Source of the DNA: Microbacterium testaceum
Lineage (GTDB): Bacteria > Actinomycetota > Actinomycetes > Actinomycetales > Microbacteriaceae
NCBI RefSeq assembly: GCF_001476285.1
Contig: NZ_LDRU01000111.1
Span: 1 to 54,484, forward strand
Direction: 5' to 3'
Length of the DNA: 54,484 nucleotides
Positions 39,934 to 50,149 of the stretch are shown piece after piece; within the stretch, counting starts at the first letter, position 1, and each line of letters opens with the position of its first letter. Below the pieces are notes generated by a model that searched no databases, had not been told where the DNA came from, and was given only the letters and a program-made list of their open reading frames with translations. The position numbers and the translations under genes were made by a program.

Positions 39934-41498
39934 TCGGTCGCTCCTTCGGGCATGCGGATCACGCGATCTGCGATGGCGGCGAACGCCGGTGCGCGCGTGA
40001 TGACGACGGTGCGTCGATGGCGCCGCATCTTGTGTACCCGCTCGGCGATTCGCGCTTCGGTGACGGCGTCGACGGCGGTGGTCGGATCGTGCAGCACCAG
40101 CAGTTCGGGGTCGTGCGCGAGAGCGCGCGCGAGGGCGACCCGTTGACGCTGACCGCCCGACAGCGCGTTGCCGTTCTCGCCGACGCGGCTGTCGAGTCCG
40201 GCGGGCAGTGCGGTGGCGAGTTCGTCGCACACGGCGGCGTGAAGGGCCGCCGACAGGGCCGCGGCATCCCGATCCGGCGGGCTGACGTTGTCGGCGACCG
40301 TCCCGGCGAACAGGTGCGCAGCGTGCGGAGCGTGGAGGGCTTCGGGATGCCGTGCCCGCAGGGCCGCGATCACCTCGGCGGCCCGCTCGCCGCCGCACGC
40401 AACGACCACGAACTCTCCGGGCCGGATGTCCGGCGCCCGCTGTGCCGCCGGGCTCGGTGGCGCGACGACCGCCATCGGTTCGGTGTCGCGGAGGACATCG
40501 AGCACCCGTGCCGCAGAGGCCGTCGCCGACGCCCACCATGAGCCGGTGTAGAGCGCGAGCGCGCGCAGCGGGTCGAGAAGGAACTGCGCGAGTCCCACGA
40601 CCGCGATGAACTCGCCGAGGCCCAGGCCTCCCGACATCGTGAGCAGGGCCGCGGCGACGGCGACGGCGGTGAGGAACAGTCCGGTGACGACGCTCATGGC
40701 CCCGCCGAAGACCCCCTCGGCGCGGCGGGCGCGCATGGTATCTACGAGGGCGGCGCGGCTGGCGCGACGGTACCGGCGGCCCGCCTCGGCTTCGGCGCCG
40801 ATGCCGCGGATCACGCGGTATCCGCTCATGAGGTCAGCGGCCCGACCCGCCGCAGCGGCCGCGGCTTCCTGCTCCTCGCCGCTACGGTCGCGCAGTCGTC
40901 GACCCGCGCGCTCCGTGACCCACAGCAGGATCGGCGCGCCGAGCAGGACGGCGACGCCCAGCGGCCACGAGACGGTGACGAGCACGGCTCCGCCGAAGAG
41001 CACCGCTGCGAGCTGGCCCACGGGGTAGACGCCGATCTCGACGGCCTCCGCCAGCCTGTTGGCGTCGGACGTGGCGATCGAGAGGGCGACGCCGGGCTGC
41101 TCCGACGGACGCCCCGGTCGTGGTGGTCGCCCGAGAACGTGGGTCGCGACGGAGATCCGGAGACGGTGTTGGACGGCCAGCATGCCCAGTTCCGCGAGCC
41201 GCGATCCGAAACGCCAGGAGAAGGACAGCAGGACGAAGTCGGCCGCGAGCACCCCGAGCCACAGCACGAGCTGAGCGGGATCGCCGGTCGTGACCGCGCG
41301 TTCGATCGCGAGCCCCATGACGATCGGGACGAGCGCTTCGCCCACCTGGTGGGTGATCGAGAGCGCGGCGGCCGGAACGGTGTAGCGAGGCGCCGCACCC
41401 ATCGCCCGCAGGGCGAGTGAGCGCGGGGTCGTTCGATCGGTGACCGACAGATCTCGGGTGCGAACGGGGTCGGCGGGGGCCTGGAGAAGCATCCTCAC
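39930..41498 (-). CDS. ABC exporter half with degenerate ATPase (heterodimer partner 1)
   Basis: A 522-residue fused permease-ATPase. The six-helix exporter domain looks normal up to about residue 335. The ATPase is shortened to about 170 residues: where Walker A should be it reads VVVACGGERAAEV, with no GK(S/T), the Q-loop Gln is missing, Walker B reads LLVLHDPTTAVD with Pro in place of the catalytic Glu, and the H-loop His is replaced in VITRAPAF. The signature LSGGQRQR is perfect. This is the expected mirror of the partner at 38164. GTG 41498 overlaps the FepC-like stop; ATG 41492 is an alternative. Confidence 0.9.
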   Translation of the reverse strand: MRMLLQAPADPVRTRDLSVTDRTTPRSLALRAMGAAPRYTVPAAALSITHQVGEALVPIVMGLAIERAVTTGDPAQLVLWLGVLAADFVLLSFSWRFGSRLAELGMLAVQHRLRISVATHVLGRPPRPGRPSEQPGVALSIATSDANRLAEAVEIGVYPVGQLAAVLFGGAVLVTVSWPLGVAVLLGAPILLWVTERAGRRLRDRSGEEQEAAAAAAGRAADLMSGYRVIRGIGAEAEAGRRYRRASRAALVDTMRARRAEGVFGGAMSVVTGLFLTAVAVAAALLTMSGGLGLGEFIAVVGLAQFLLDPLRALALYTGSWWASATASAARVLDVLRDTEPMAVVAPPSPAAQRAPDIRPGEFVVVACGGERAAEVIAALRARHPEALHAPHAAHLFAGTVADNVSPPDRDAAALSAALHAAVCDELATALPAGLDSRVGENGNALSGGQRQRVALARALAHDPELLVLHDPTTAVDAVTEARIAERVHKMRRHRRTVVITRAPAFAAIADRVIRMPEGATE

Positions 41499-42298
41499 GG
41501 CCGGACGGCCCTGTCTCGGCCGAGGGCCGAGACCGCGGGTGTCCCCGAGACCGGGTCGGGGGTCACCACGCAGCGCAGGCCGAAGACGTCCTCGACCATC
41601 TCGGCCGTCACGATGTCGGCCGGGGCGCCTTCGGCGACGATCCGCCCGTCTTTCACGGCGATGAGGTGGCTCCCGTATCGCGCCGCCTGGTTCAGGTCAT
41701 GGAGCACGGCCACGAGCGTGCGCCCCTGCTCGTTCAGGTCGGTCAGCAGCTCCATCAGCTCGATCTGGTGGGCGATGTCGAGGAAGGTCGTGGGTTCGTC
41801 GAGCAGGAGGATCGGCGTCTGCTGCGCCAGCGCCATGGCGATCCAGACCCGCTGGCGCTGGCCGCCCGACAGTTCCGCGACGAGACGTCCCGACAGATCC
41901 GCCGTGCCGGTGGCATCCAGAGCCTGCCTCACCGCCGCCTCGTCGTCGACGGACCACTGCCGCAGAAACCCCTGGTGGGGGTACCGTCCGCGGGCCACGA
42001 GGTCGATGACCGTGATGCCGTCGGGAGCGAGAGACGTCTGCGGAAGCAGGCCCACGGCTCGCGCGAGCTCTTTGGGTTGGTATTCCCCCAGCGGTCGCTC
42101 GTCGAGCCGTACCTCGCCCGACACCGGCGTGAGAAGGCGGGCGAGAGCGCGCAGGAGCGTGGACTTTCCGCTCGCGTTGGCGCCCACGATCACCGTGAAG
42201 GAGCCGTCGGGGATGGCGACTGACAGCTTCTCCGAGATGATGCGGCGGTCGTAGCCGATGGTCAGATCATGAGCGGCGAGGCGGGCGGGAGCGGTCAT
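41495..42298 (-). CDS. Iron-siderophore ABC ATPase (FepC/FecE-like)
   Basis: A 267-residue cytosolic ATPase of the siderophore/B12 importer class. Walker A VGANASGKST near 40, ARGRYPHQGFLRQWS (a typical FecE/FhuC block), signature LSGGQRQR, Walker B ILLLDEPTTFLD and VLHDLNQAARY with the H-loop. Its start and stop each overlap neighbours by 4 bp, placing it in the middle of the iron operon. It powers the two permeases at 42295 and 43320. Confidence 0.95.
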   Translation of the reverse strand: MTAPARLAAHDLTIGYDRRIISEKLSVAIPDGSFTVIVGANASGKSTLLRALARLLTPVSGEVRLDERPLGEYQPKELARAVGLLPQTSLAPDGITVIDLVARGRYPHQGFLRQWSVDDEAAVRQALDATGTADLSGRLVAELSGGQRQRVWIAMALAQQTPILLLDEPTTFLDIAHQIELMELLTDLNEQGRTLVAVLHDLNQAARYGSHLIAVKDGRIVAEGAPADIVTAEMVEDVFGLRCVVTPDPVSGTPAVSALGRDRAVRP

Positions 42299-43323
42299 GC
42301 GCGTCTCCGGGTTTCGTGGATGAGGAGCCAGACGAGGTAGAGGCCGCCGACGACGACGGTGACCAGGCCCACGGGAAGCGGCGTGGGCAGCATGTGCTGA
42401 GCGACGATGTCGGATGCCAGGAGCACGACCGCCCCGACGAGCGCCGACGGCACGAGGGCGATGCCCGCTGTCCGGGCCAGCCGCCGTGCGATCTGCGGTG
42501 CGGCGAGGGCGACGAAAGCGATGGGTCCGGCGGCCGCGGTGACCACCGCGGTCAGCGCGACGGCGCAGACGACCAGACCGAGCCGGGACCTCTCGACGCG
42601 GATGCCGAGCGCCCGCGCCGCGTCGTCGCCGAGCTCGAGGCGCGAGAGGGCACCGCTGAAGACGGCGAGGGCGACGAGGGCGACAGTGATCACCGCGGCG
42701 GCGGGGAGGAACTGCCCCCATCCGACCGGCGACAGCGAGCCCGCGCCCCACACGGCGGCGACCATCGCCACTTCGATCTTGGCTCGCAGCACGAGGTAGG
42801 TGCTGAGTGCTTGGAGCATCGCCGAGACGCCGATGCCGACGACGATCAGACGGAAGCCCTGGATGCCGCGCCGGTAGGCGAGCACGTACACCAGTGCCGC
42901 GGCGGCGAGGCCTCCCGCGATCGCCCCCGCGGAGACGGGACCACTGCCCGCCGCCGCGCCGAAGAGAATGATCGCGCTCAACCCGCCGGCGTAGGAGCCG
43001 GCCGACAGCCCGATGACGTCGGGGCTGGCGAGCGGGTTCCTCGTGAGCGACTGGAAGACCGCTCCCGACACGCCCAGAGCGGCGCCGAAGACGAGAGCGG
43101 CGAGCACGCGCGGAAGCCGCCACTCGCGGACGACGGTCGCCGTGAAGCCGTGGTCAGCGCCGAGAAGGGCGCCCCCGACCTGAGCAGGGGTGAGGGGCAG
43201 GTCGCCGAGACAGAGTGCGAGGACCGCGAGGATCGCCGCGACCACGGCGACGACGACCCCCGTCGTGAGCGTGCGCACGCGGAAGCGCAGCGACACCGGC
43301 CCACGGCGGATGACGAGGCTCAC
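42295..43323 (-). CDS. Iron-siderophore ABC permease (FepG/FecD-like)
   Basis: A 342-residue permease of the FecCD family with about nine or ten hydrophobic helices. It holds LPRVLAALVFGAALGVSGAVFQ followed by SLTRNPLASPDVIGLSAGS, the FecCD signature, and GPIAFVALAAPQIARRLAR near residue 255, the ATPase contact. GTG 43323 overlaps the preceding permease gene by 4 bp. It forms a heterodimer with that permease. The sequence is complete with no frame defects. Confidence 0.95.
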   Translation of the reverse strand: MSLVIRRGPVSLRFRVRTLTTGVVVAVVAAILAVLALCLGDLPLTPAQVGGALLGADHGFTATVVREWRLPRVLAALVFGAALGVSGAVFQSLTRNPLASPDVIGLSAGSYAGGLSAIILFGAAAGSGPVSAGAIAGGLAAAALVYVLAYRRGIQGFRLIVVGIGVSAMLQALSTYLVLRAKIEVAMVAAVWGAGSLSPVGWGQFLPAAAVITVALVALAVFSGALSRLELGDDAARALGIRVERSRLGLVVCAVALTAVVTAAAGPIAFVALAAPQIARRLARTAGIALVPSALVGAVVLLASDIVAQHMLPTPLPVGLVTVVVGGLYLVWLLIHETRRRA

Positions 43324-44372
43324 AGGCTGCTCGCTCTCGCCCGGCGCACCAGCGCGATGAGCACGGGTGCTCCGACGAAGGCGGTGACGATGCCCACCGG
43401 CACTTCGCTCGGCCACAGGATCACCCGACCGATGACATCGGACACGAGGAGCACCGTCGGTGCGATCACCATCGTGTACGGGAGGATCCACCTCTGGTCC
43501 GGCCCGACGATCCATCTCGCGACGTGCGGAGCCATGAGGCCGACGAAGGCGATCGGACCGGCGATCGCCGTTGCCGATCCCGCGAGGACGGTGATGGCCG
43601 CGATCGAGAGCACACGGGTGCGCACGAGTCTCGTGCCGAGGGAGGAGGCGAGTTCGTCGCCGAGGCCGAGAGAGTTGAGCGACCGCGCGCAGGCGAGGGC
43701 CACGACGACACCGCAGCCGACGAAAGGGACGACGGGGAGGATGACGTCCCACCCGCGTTCCACGAACGAACCCGCGTTCCACCCCCGCAGGCGCGCGAAG
43801 GTGACCGGGTCGAGGAGCATCATCGCGCTCGTGACGCCCATGAGCACGGCTCCGACGGCGACTCCGGCCAGGGTCAACCGCACGGGATCGGGCCCGCCGC
43901 GTCCCGCCCCGCCGATCGCGTAGACGGCGACGGTGACCAGGAGGGCGCCGCCGAACGCCCAGGGGAGGAACTGCACGGCGGTCACCGCGCCCAGGACGAC
44001 GCCGATCGCGACGAAGAGGGCGGCGCCGGCATCCACTCCCAGGATGCCGGGATCGCCGAGGGGATTCCGGGTGAATGCCTGGATCAGCGCGCCGGCGAGT
44101 CCGAGGGCGACCCCGGCGACGACCGCGGCGATCGTGCGGGGGACGCGCAGGTCACGGACGATCTGATCGGTGACCGCTCCGTCGGGGGTGGCCAGGGCAT
44201 GCCAGATCTCGGCGGGGGAGAGGGCGTTCGAGCCGACCGCGACGCTGAGGCCGGCCGCCACGACGAGGGCGACCACGGCAACGACGAGACCCGCGGCTCG
44301 GCGACGAGGGGAGGCGGAGGGGCGGTCGCGCCGCGCAGCAGGGCGCGACGCGACCGCGAGGGGCGAGATCAC
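43320..44372 (-). CDS. Iron-siderophore ABC permease (FepD/FecC-like)
   Basis: A 350-residue FecCD-family permease. LRVPRTIAAVVAGVALGLAG and AFTRNPLGDPGILGVDAGAA mark the family, with GPIAFVGLMAPHVARWIVGP as the coupling segment. A 25-residue basic N-terminal segment precedes helix 1. GTG 44372 starts 6 bases after the lipoprotein stop, so all six genes from 45434 down to 38164 appear co-transcribed. Confidence 0.95.
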   Translation of the reverse strand: MISPLAVASRPAARRDRPSASPRRRAAGLVVAVVALVVAAGLSVAVGSNALSPAEIWHALATPDGAVTDQIVRDLRVPRTIAAVVAGVALGLAGALIQAFTRNPLGDPGILGVDAGAALFVAIGVVLGAVTAVQFLPWAFGGALLVTVAVYAIGGAGRGGPDPVRLTLAGVAVGAVLMGVTSAMMLLDPVTFARLRGWNAGSFVERGWDVILPVVPFVGCGVVVALACARSLNSLGLGDELASSLGTRLVRTRVLSIAAITVLAGSATAIAGPIAFVGLMAPHVARWIVGPDQRWILPYTMVIAPTVLLVSDVIGRVILWPSEVPVGIVTAFVGAPVLIALVRRARASSL

Positions 44373-44378
44373 CGCGGG

Positions 44379-45434
44379 TCAGCCCTCGACACTCTGCGGG
44401 GAGGTGCCGGCGACGGCCTTCTCGAGGCGCGGGACGAGCTTGTCGATGACGTACTTCTGGCTCAACGGCGTGAGGAAGTAGATGGCGCCCGCGAGCTCGG
44501 CGTCGGTGTAGACAGCGCGTCCTCCGGTGACCGCCGACAGCGACCGCGTCGTTCCGAAGTCGAGCAGCGCAGGCAGCGAGTCGGCGCTCTCGGTGGCGAA
44601 GACGATGACGTCGGCGTCGATGAGCGACATGTTCTCGCCCGAGATGAGCGCCTGCGCGCCCTTCTGCTGAACGTACTTCTCGAGCCCCGGGGTGATCACG
44701 AAGCCGAGGTCGGTGAGGAAGTCGGTGTTCAGGCCGTCGGGATACACGTAGATGCTGCCCTCCCAGGGGCCGCCCTGCGAGAACGACGCCGTCTTGCCGG
44801 CGAACTCGGGGTGGGCGGCCGCGGCCGCCGCGTACTGCTCTTCGATGCCGGTGATGAGCTTCTCGCCCTCGGCGCTGCGCCCCATCGCCTGAGCGATCTG
44901 CCGGGTCTGACCCTTCCAGTCGGAGAAGTAGCGCTCGCTGCCGGGGACGCTCGCGATCGTGGGGGCGATCGCGCTGAGCTTGGTGTAGTCGTCGGCCGTC
45001 ATGTTCGCGTTCGTGCCGACGATGAGGTCGGGCTCGAGCGAGGCGATCTTCTCGAACTCGAAGCCGTCGGTGGCCGACAGCACGGTGGGCTCGGCACCGT
45101 TGAGCAGATCGGTCGCCCACGGCCAGACGGCATAGGGCTGTTCCCCGTACCACTCGGTCGTGGCGATCGGGGGTGTACCGAGTTCGAGCAGGATGTCCTG
45201 CTCGGTGAGGCCCACGACGACGACGCGCTGCGGTTCCGCCTCTACCGTGGTCTCGCCGAACTGGTGGGTCACGGTGACGGGGAACGCGTCGCTCGGCTCG
45301 GTCGAATAGGTCGCGTTCTCCGCGACAGCCGTGGCGGTGCCGCCACAGCCGGCGAGCAGGGCGGCGGTGACGGCGAGGACGGTGCCGAGCGCGGCGAGAC
45401 GCGCGGGGCGGGAGCGGTGCAGGGTGACGGACAT
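44379..45434 (-). CDS. Iron-siderophore-binding lipoprotein (FepB-like)
   Basis: A 351-residue extracytoplasmic binding protein of the FecB/FepB type. The lipobox ALLAGC places the lipidated Cys at 30. The Fe(III)-siderophore binding folds are marked by QRVVVVGLTEQDILLELGTPP and SLEPDLIVGTNANM, and the C-terminal lobe by DADVIVFATES. It is the first gene of the operon, behind an IdeR/DtxR-type iron box at 45467, so it should be induced when iron is scarce. The siderophore type cannot be read from sequence. Confidence 0.95.
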   Translation of the reverse strand: MSVTLHRSRPARLAALGTVLAVTAALLAGCGGTATAVAENATYSTEPSDAFPVTVTHQFGETTVEAEPQRVVVVGLTEQDILLELGTPPIATTEWYGEQPYAVWPWATDLLNGAEPTVLSATDGFEFEKIASLEPDLIVGTNANMTADDYTKLSAIAPTIASVPGSERYFSDWKGQTRQIAQAMGRSAEGEKLITGIEEQYAAAAAAHPEFAGKTASFSQGGPWEGSIYVYPDGLNTDFLTDLGFVITPGLEKYVQQKGAQALISGENMSLIDADVIVFATESADSLPALLDFGTTRSLSAVTGGRAVYTDAELAGAIYFLTPLSQKYVIDKLVPRLEKAVAGTSPQSVEG

Positions 45435-45466
45435 GGAGGCTCTCGGGTAGACGGGTACGGGCGCCG

Positions 45467-45486
45467 CTAGGTTAGCCTTGCCTTAC
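45467..45486. promoter_or_regulatory. IdeR/DtxR-type iron box
   Basis: CTAGGTTAGCCTTGCCTTA matches the known 19-base consensus TTAGGTTAGGCTAACCTAA at 14 positions by my alignment. It lies between the divergent siderophore operon and the AraC regulator and can control both. Confidence 0.85.
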
Positions 45487-45517
45487 TTTGCCCGCCATCG
45501 TCGTGAGGAGACACCAC

Positions 45518-46354
45518 GTGCTGATCGAGGACACGGTCATGTCGCTTGGGGAACACGCGGACCACGTGGATGCGGCTCTCTCCGCGCCGCGTGTTCGCCA
45601 GTGGACATTCGCCGAGTTCGCGGTCACGTCGACATTCGTCGACGGCGGCAGCGAATTCGCGTTGCACCGTCACGAGGAGGATCAGCTCGCGTGGATGGCA
45701 TCCGGATCCGTGGAGGTCTCGGTCGGATCCGATCGCTGGCACCTCCGTCACGATCACGCGGCGTGGATCCCCACCGGGGTGCTGCACGAGATGCGCTTCG
45801 CCGAACCGGGGGAGCTCGTCAGCGCGTACGTGGATCAACGACACCGACCGAGCCCCTCGGGCTGGGCGCAGGCTCGCGTTCTCGCGCTCGATCCCCTCGG
45901 CGGGGCACTCCTGCGTCATCTCTCGGTCGATGGGCGGTCCGCAGCGCGTCGACAAGCCGCCTACGCGCTCCTCAGCGACCTGGTCGCCGAGGCCCCGGTC
46001 TCGCGCGAGGTTGTCGCTCTGCCGCGCGACTCCCGTGCGCGCGCGATCGCTGTCGCGCTGCTCGCCGCGCCCGACGACGATCGCGAACTCGCCGCCTGGG
46101 CGGCGAGTGAGGGCGTCAGCGCGAAGACCATCGCACGCGCCTTCCTCGCGGACACGGGTTGGACCTTCCGGGAATGGCGTGTGCGGGCGCGTCTGCACGT
46201 CGCGGTCGGCCTGCTGCAGGGGGGTGAGCCCGTGCACGCCGTCGCTCCGTCCGTCGGCTACGACTCGGTCAGCAGCTTCATCTCGGCCTTTCGCGCGCGG
46301 TTCGGAGTGACCCCCACCGCCTACGTCGGCCGCTCACGGTCCGCCGACCTCTGA
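45518..46354 (+). CDS. AraC-family regulator beside the siderophore operon
   Basis: A 278-residue regulator. Residues 30-110 form a cupin-like sensor (FALHRHEEDQLAWMASGSVE, IPTGVLHEMRF). The last 100 residues are the AraC double HTH (LAAWAASEGVSAKTIARAFL and the final SVGYDSVSSFISAFRARFG block). GTG 45518 has AGGAG 8 bases upstream. It is divergent from the siderophore genes and shares their iron box. AraC proteins in this position often activate uptake when the cognate siderophore is present; that is inferred here. Confidence 0.92.
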   Translation: MLIEDTVMSLGEHADHVDAALSAPRVRQWTFAEFAVTSTFVDGGSEFALHRHEEDQLAWMASGSVEVSVGSDRWHLRHDHAAWIPTGVLHEMRFAEPGELVSAYVDQRHRPSPSGWAQARVLALDPLGGALLRHLSVDGRSAARRQAAYALLSDLVAEAPVSREVVALPRDSRARAIAVALLAAPDDDRELAAWAASEGVSAKTIARAFLADTGWTFREWRVRARLHVAVGLLQGGEPVHAVAPSVGYDSVSSFISAFRARFGVTPTAYVGRSRSADL

Positions 46355-46480
46355 CCCCCGCGTCGGGACCAGTCGCGCCCCGCGTCGACGCCGGGGAGCA
46401 TCGTCGCGGGCGATGAGGAGGATCCCTCCATTCGATGGGGGCATCCTTTGGCGTTGTCATCTGTACGTGCCACGGCCTAC

Positions 46481-46486
46481 TAGGCT
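46481..46486 (+). promoter_or_regulatory. -10 box TAGGCT of gltA
   Basis: TAGGCT would start transcription near 46493 and leave a leader of about 137 nt before GTG 46630. The leader reads in frame with gltA without a stop from 46435 on, and a GTG at 46498 could give an N-extended protein, but no ribosome binding site supports it. Confidence 0.45.
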
Positions 46487-46629
46487 GTAAAAGCACTGTG
46501 CTCGGGCATCCCTCCGAGCGCGTGTCGACCGTGAGGCCGCACTCGTGGCATCCCCCGGTCGAGAAGACCGCGGGTGCCTCCGCCCCCGTGGCCGAACAAA
46601 TGGGCGACCAGAAATCGCAAGGAGGCGCG

Positions 46630-47928
<1,299 letters not shown>

Positions 47929-47940
47929 TCCCGCTGCCGC

Positions 47941-47976
47941 AAACGCCCCGTCCCTCTTCGGAGGGGCGGGGCGTTT
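47941..47976. terminator. Strong terminator between gltA and dapD
   Basis: AAACGCCCCGTCCCTC pairs with GAGGGGCGGGGCGTTT around a TTCG-type loop. It begins 12 bases after the gltA stop and ends in a T run, and works in both directions by symmetry. Confidence 0.9.
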
Positions 47977-48031
47977 CGTGTGAGGGCCGGCGTGCGAGGG
48001 CCAGCGCGTCAGGGCCGGCGCGGCTAGCGCG

Positions 48032-48100
48032 CTCATAAACGCGATCCACGCACAGAAACACGGGGAGAACGCGTTTCTGCGCGTGGATCGCGTTTATGAG
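48032..48100. repeat. Long palindromic repeat before the dapD stop
   Basis: Arms of 28 bases (48032-48059 and 48073-48100; 27 of 28 pair) around a 13-base loop. The arm contains AAACGCGATCCACGC. It is unrelated in sequence to the other palindromes in the window. It lies in the gltA-dapD convergent gap beyond an already good terminator, so another role is likely. Confidence 0.88.
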
Positions 48101-48116
48101 AGGGGAGTGCCGCGGC

Positions 48117-49028
48117 TCAGGCGTGCAGCGCCTCGTTCAGCGTCACGCCGACACCCGCTCGCGCCGACGCTTCGACAGCGCCCGTCAGCGAGTTGCGTCG
48201 GAACAGGATGCCGTTGCGCCCCGACAGTTCGCCCGCCTTGACGACCTCGTCGCCGACCTTCACCTTCGTGCCGGCCGTGACGTAGAGGCCCGCCTCGACG
48301 ACGCAGTCGTCGCCGAGCGAGATGCCGATGCCCGCGTTGGCTCCGAGCAGCGTGCGCGCGCCGATCGAGACGCGGTGGGTCCCGCCGCCGGAGAGCGTGC
48401 CCATGATCGAGGCTCCGCCGCCGATGTCGGTGCCGTCGCCGATCACCACGCCCTGCGAGACACGTCCTTCGATCATCGAGGATCCGAGGGTGCCGGCGTT
48501 GAAGTTCACGAAGCCCTCGTGCATCACTGTCGTACCGGGGGAGAGGTGCGCACCGAGGCGAACACGCGAGGCGTCGGCGATGCGGACGCCGGCGGGCGAC
48601 ACGTAGTCCGTGAGGCGCGGGAACTTGTCGAGACCCTGGATCTGGATGCCGTGCCTCTGGAGCGTGGGACGCAGGCGCGCCGCGTCATCGGGGTGGATCG
48701 GGCCGGCGTTGGTCCACGCGACGTTGGGCAGGTGCCCGAAGATGCCGTCGAGGTTGATCTCGTTCGGGCGCACGAGCAGGTGCGACAGCGCGTGGAGGCG
48801 CAGATAGGCGTCGACCGTGGACGCCGGGGCCGCATCGGCATCGATGGTCAGCGACACCGTCTCGATACGGACATTGCGGCGCTCATCGGCCCCGGCCTGG
48901 GCCTCGAGATCGGTCGAGACCTCGGGCTCGGCGCCCAGGGACGGCTTCGGGAACCACGCGTCGAGCACGGTCCCTCCCTCGGCGATGGTCGAGAGTCCGG
49001 CAGCGCTGATACGTCGTTCATTGCTCAC
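48117..49028 (-). CDS. dapD: Tetrahydrodipicolinate N-succinyltransferase
   Basis: A 303-residue hexapeptide-repeat acyltransferase of the actinobacterial DapD type, making N-succinyl-2-amino-6-oxopimelate for lysine and peptidoglycan. The left-handed beta helix covers about residues 150-270 ([55 protein letters not shown]). GTG 49028 lies 6 bases after TAGCCT on the minus strand, suggesting a leaderless transcript. It is divergent from dapE, the later desuccinylase, sharing a 44-base promoter gap. Confidence 0.96.
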   Translation of the reverse strand: MSNERRISAAGLSTIAEGGTVLDAWFPKPSLGAEPEVSTDLEAQAGADERRNVRIETVSLTIDADAAPASTVDAYLRLHALSHLLVRPNEINLDGIFGHLPNVAWTNAGPIHPDDAARLRPTLQRHGIQIQGLDKFPRLTDYVSPAGVRIADASRVRLGAHLSPGTTVMHEGFVNFNAGTLGSSMIEGRVSQGVVIGDGTDIGGGASIMGTLSGGGTHRVSIGARTLLGANAGIGISLGDDCVVEAGLYVTAGTKVKVGDEVVKAGELSGRNGILFRRNSLTGAVEASARAGVGVTLNEALHA

Positions 49029-49034
49029 GGCTCC

Positions 49035-49065
49035 AGGCTACCGGCGGCACCGCGCTGGATAGGAT
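49035..49065. promoter_or_regulatory. Back-to-back leaderless promoters of dapD and dapE
   Basis: On the minus strand TAGCCT (49035-49040) ends 6 bases before the dapD GTG. On the plus strand TAGGAT (49060-49065) ends 7 bases before the dapE ATG. Both genes thus seem to start transcription at their first codon, within 44 bases. Confidence 0.5.
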
Positions 49066-49072
49066 CGGGGGC

Positions 49073-50149
49073 ATGCCCTCGCTCGATCTCACGTCGTCCT
49101 CGCTCGATCTCACGCGCGCCATCTGCGACATCCCGAGCGTGTCCGGTGACGAGACGACCCTCGCGGATGCCATCGCCGCCGCCCTCGCCGACTACGACCA
49201 CCTCGAGGTCATCCGCGACGGGGACACGATCGTCGCGCGCACCGATTTCGGCCGCGCGCGTCGGGTGGTGATCGCCGGGCACATCGACACCGTGCCCATC
49301 AACCGCAACCTCCCCGTCGAGGACCGCGACGTCGACGGCGAAGCCGTGCTCTGGGGCCGCGGGACCGTCGACATGAAGGCGGGCGTCGCCGTGCAGCTCA
49401 AGCTCGCCGCCGAGCTCGTCGCGCCCCCGGTCGACATCACGTGGATGTGGTACGACCACGAGGAGGTCGATTCCTCGCTGAACGGTCTGGGGCGACTCTC
49501 GCGCAACCGCCCGGACCTCTTCGTCGGGGACTTCGCGATCCTCGGGGAGCCCAGCAACGGCGAGGTCGAGGGGGGATGCAACGGCACGCTCCGCGCCGTC
49601 ATTCGAACCGACGGCGTCCGCGCGCACAGCGCTCGGTCGTGGATCGGTGAGAACGCGATCCATAAAGCGGCCCCCATCCTCGCGCGCCTCGCCGAGTACC
49701 GGGCTCGCGAGATCGAGGTCGAGGGGCTGCTCTATCGCGAAGGCCTCAACGCCGTGAAGATCTCCGGGGGAGTCGCGGGCAACGTGATCCCCGACGCGTG
49801 CGAGGTCGAGGTGAACTACCGCTTCGCCCCGAGTCGCGACGCGGCGGGCGCCGAACGGGTCGTCCGCGACGTGTTCACCGGCTTCGACGTCGAGATCGTC
49901 GACGTCGCCGAGGGCGCCCGTCCGGGCTTGGACGCGGCGCTCGCGCAGGAGTTCGTCGCCGCGGTCGGTGCGACACCCCGCCCGAAGTACGGTTGGACCG
50001 ACGTCGCCCGGTTCTCCGCGCTCGGCATCCCGGCCGTCAACTACGGTCCGGGCGATCCGCACCTCGCGCACCACGACGAGGAGCGCGTTCCCGTGGCGCA
50101 GATCGACGCCGTGGAGCACGGCCTGCGAGCGTGGTTGAGCGGGTCGTGA
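49073..50149 (+). CDS. dapE: Succinyl-diaminopimelate desuccinylase
   Basis: A 358-residue M20-family zinc amidohydrolase that removes succinate to give LL-diaminopimelate. Metal and catalytic residues lie in GHIDTVP (His, Asp), [10 protein letters not shown] (Asp), WYDHEEVDS (Glu pair), [12 protein letters not shown] and the final [14 protein letters not shown] (His). The dimerisation insert is intact. Length is standard for actinobacterial DapE. Its stop overlaps the GTG of the mannosyltransferase gene by 4 bp. Confidence 0.96.
   Translation: MPSLDLTSSSLDLTRAICDIPSVSGDETTLADAIAAALADYDHLEVIRDGDTIVARTDFGRARRVVIAGHIDTVPINRNLPVEDRDVDGEAVLWGRGTVDMKAGVAVQLKLAAELVAPPVDITWMWYDHEEVDSSLNGLGRLSRNRPDLFVGDFAILGEPSNGEVEGGCNGTLRAVIRTDGVRAHSARSWIGENAIHKAAPILARLAEYRAREIEVEGLLYREGLNAVKISGGVAGNVIPDACEVEVNYRFAPSRDAAGAERVVRDVFTGFDVEIVDVAEGARPGLDAALAQEFVAAVGATPRPKYGWTDVARFSALGIPAVNYGPGDPHLAHHDEERVPVAQIDAVEHGLRAWLSGS

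Noticed and set aside
46420..46440. GAGGAGGATCCCTCC as a regulatory palindrome before gltA
   Set aside because: It is imperfect, short, and about 60 bases upstream of the candidate -10 box. Not distinguishable from chance at this GC content.
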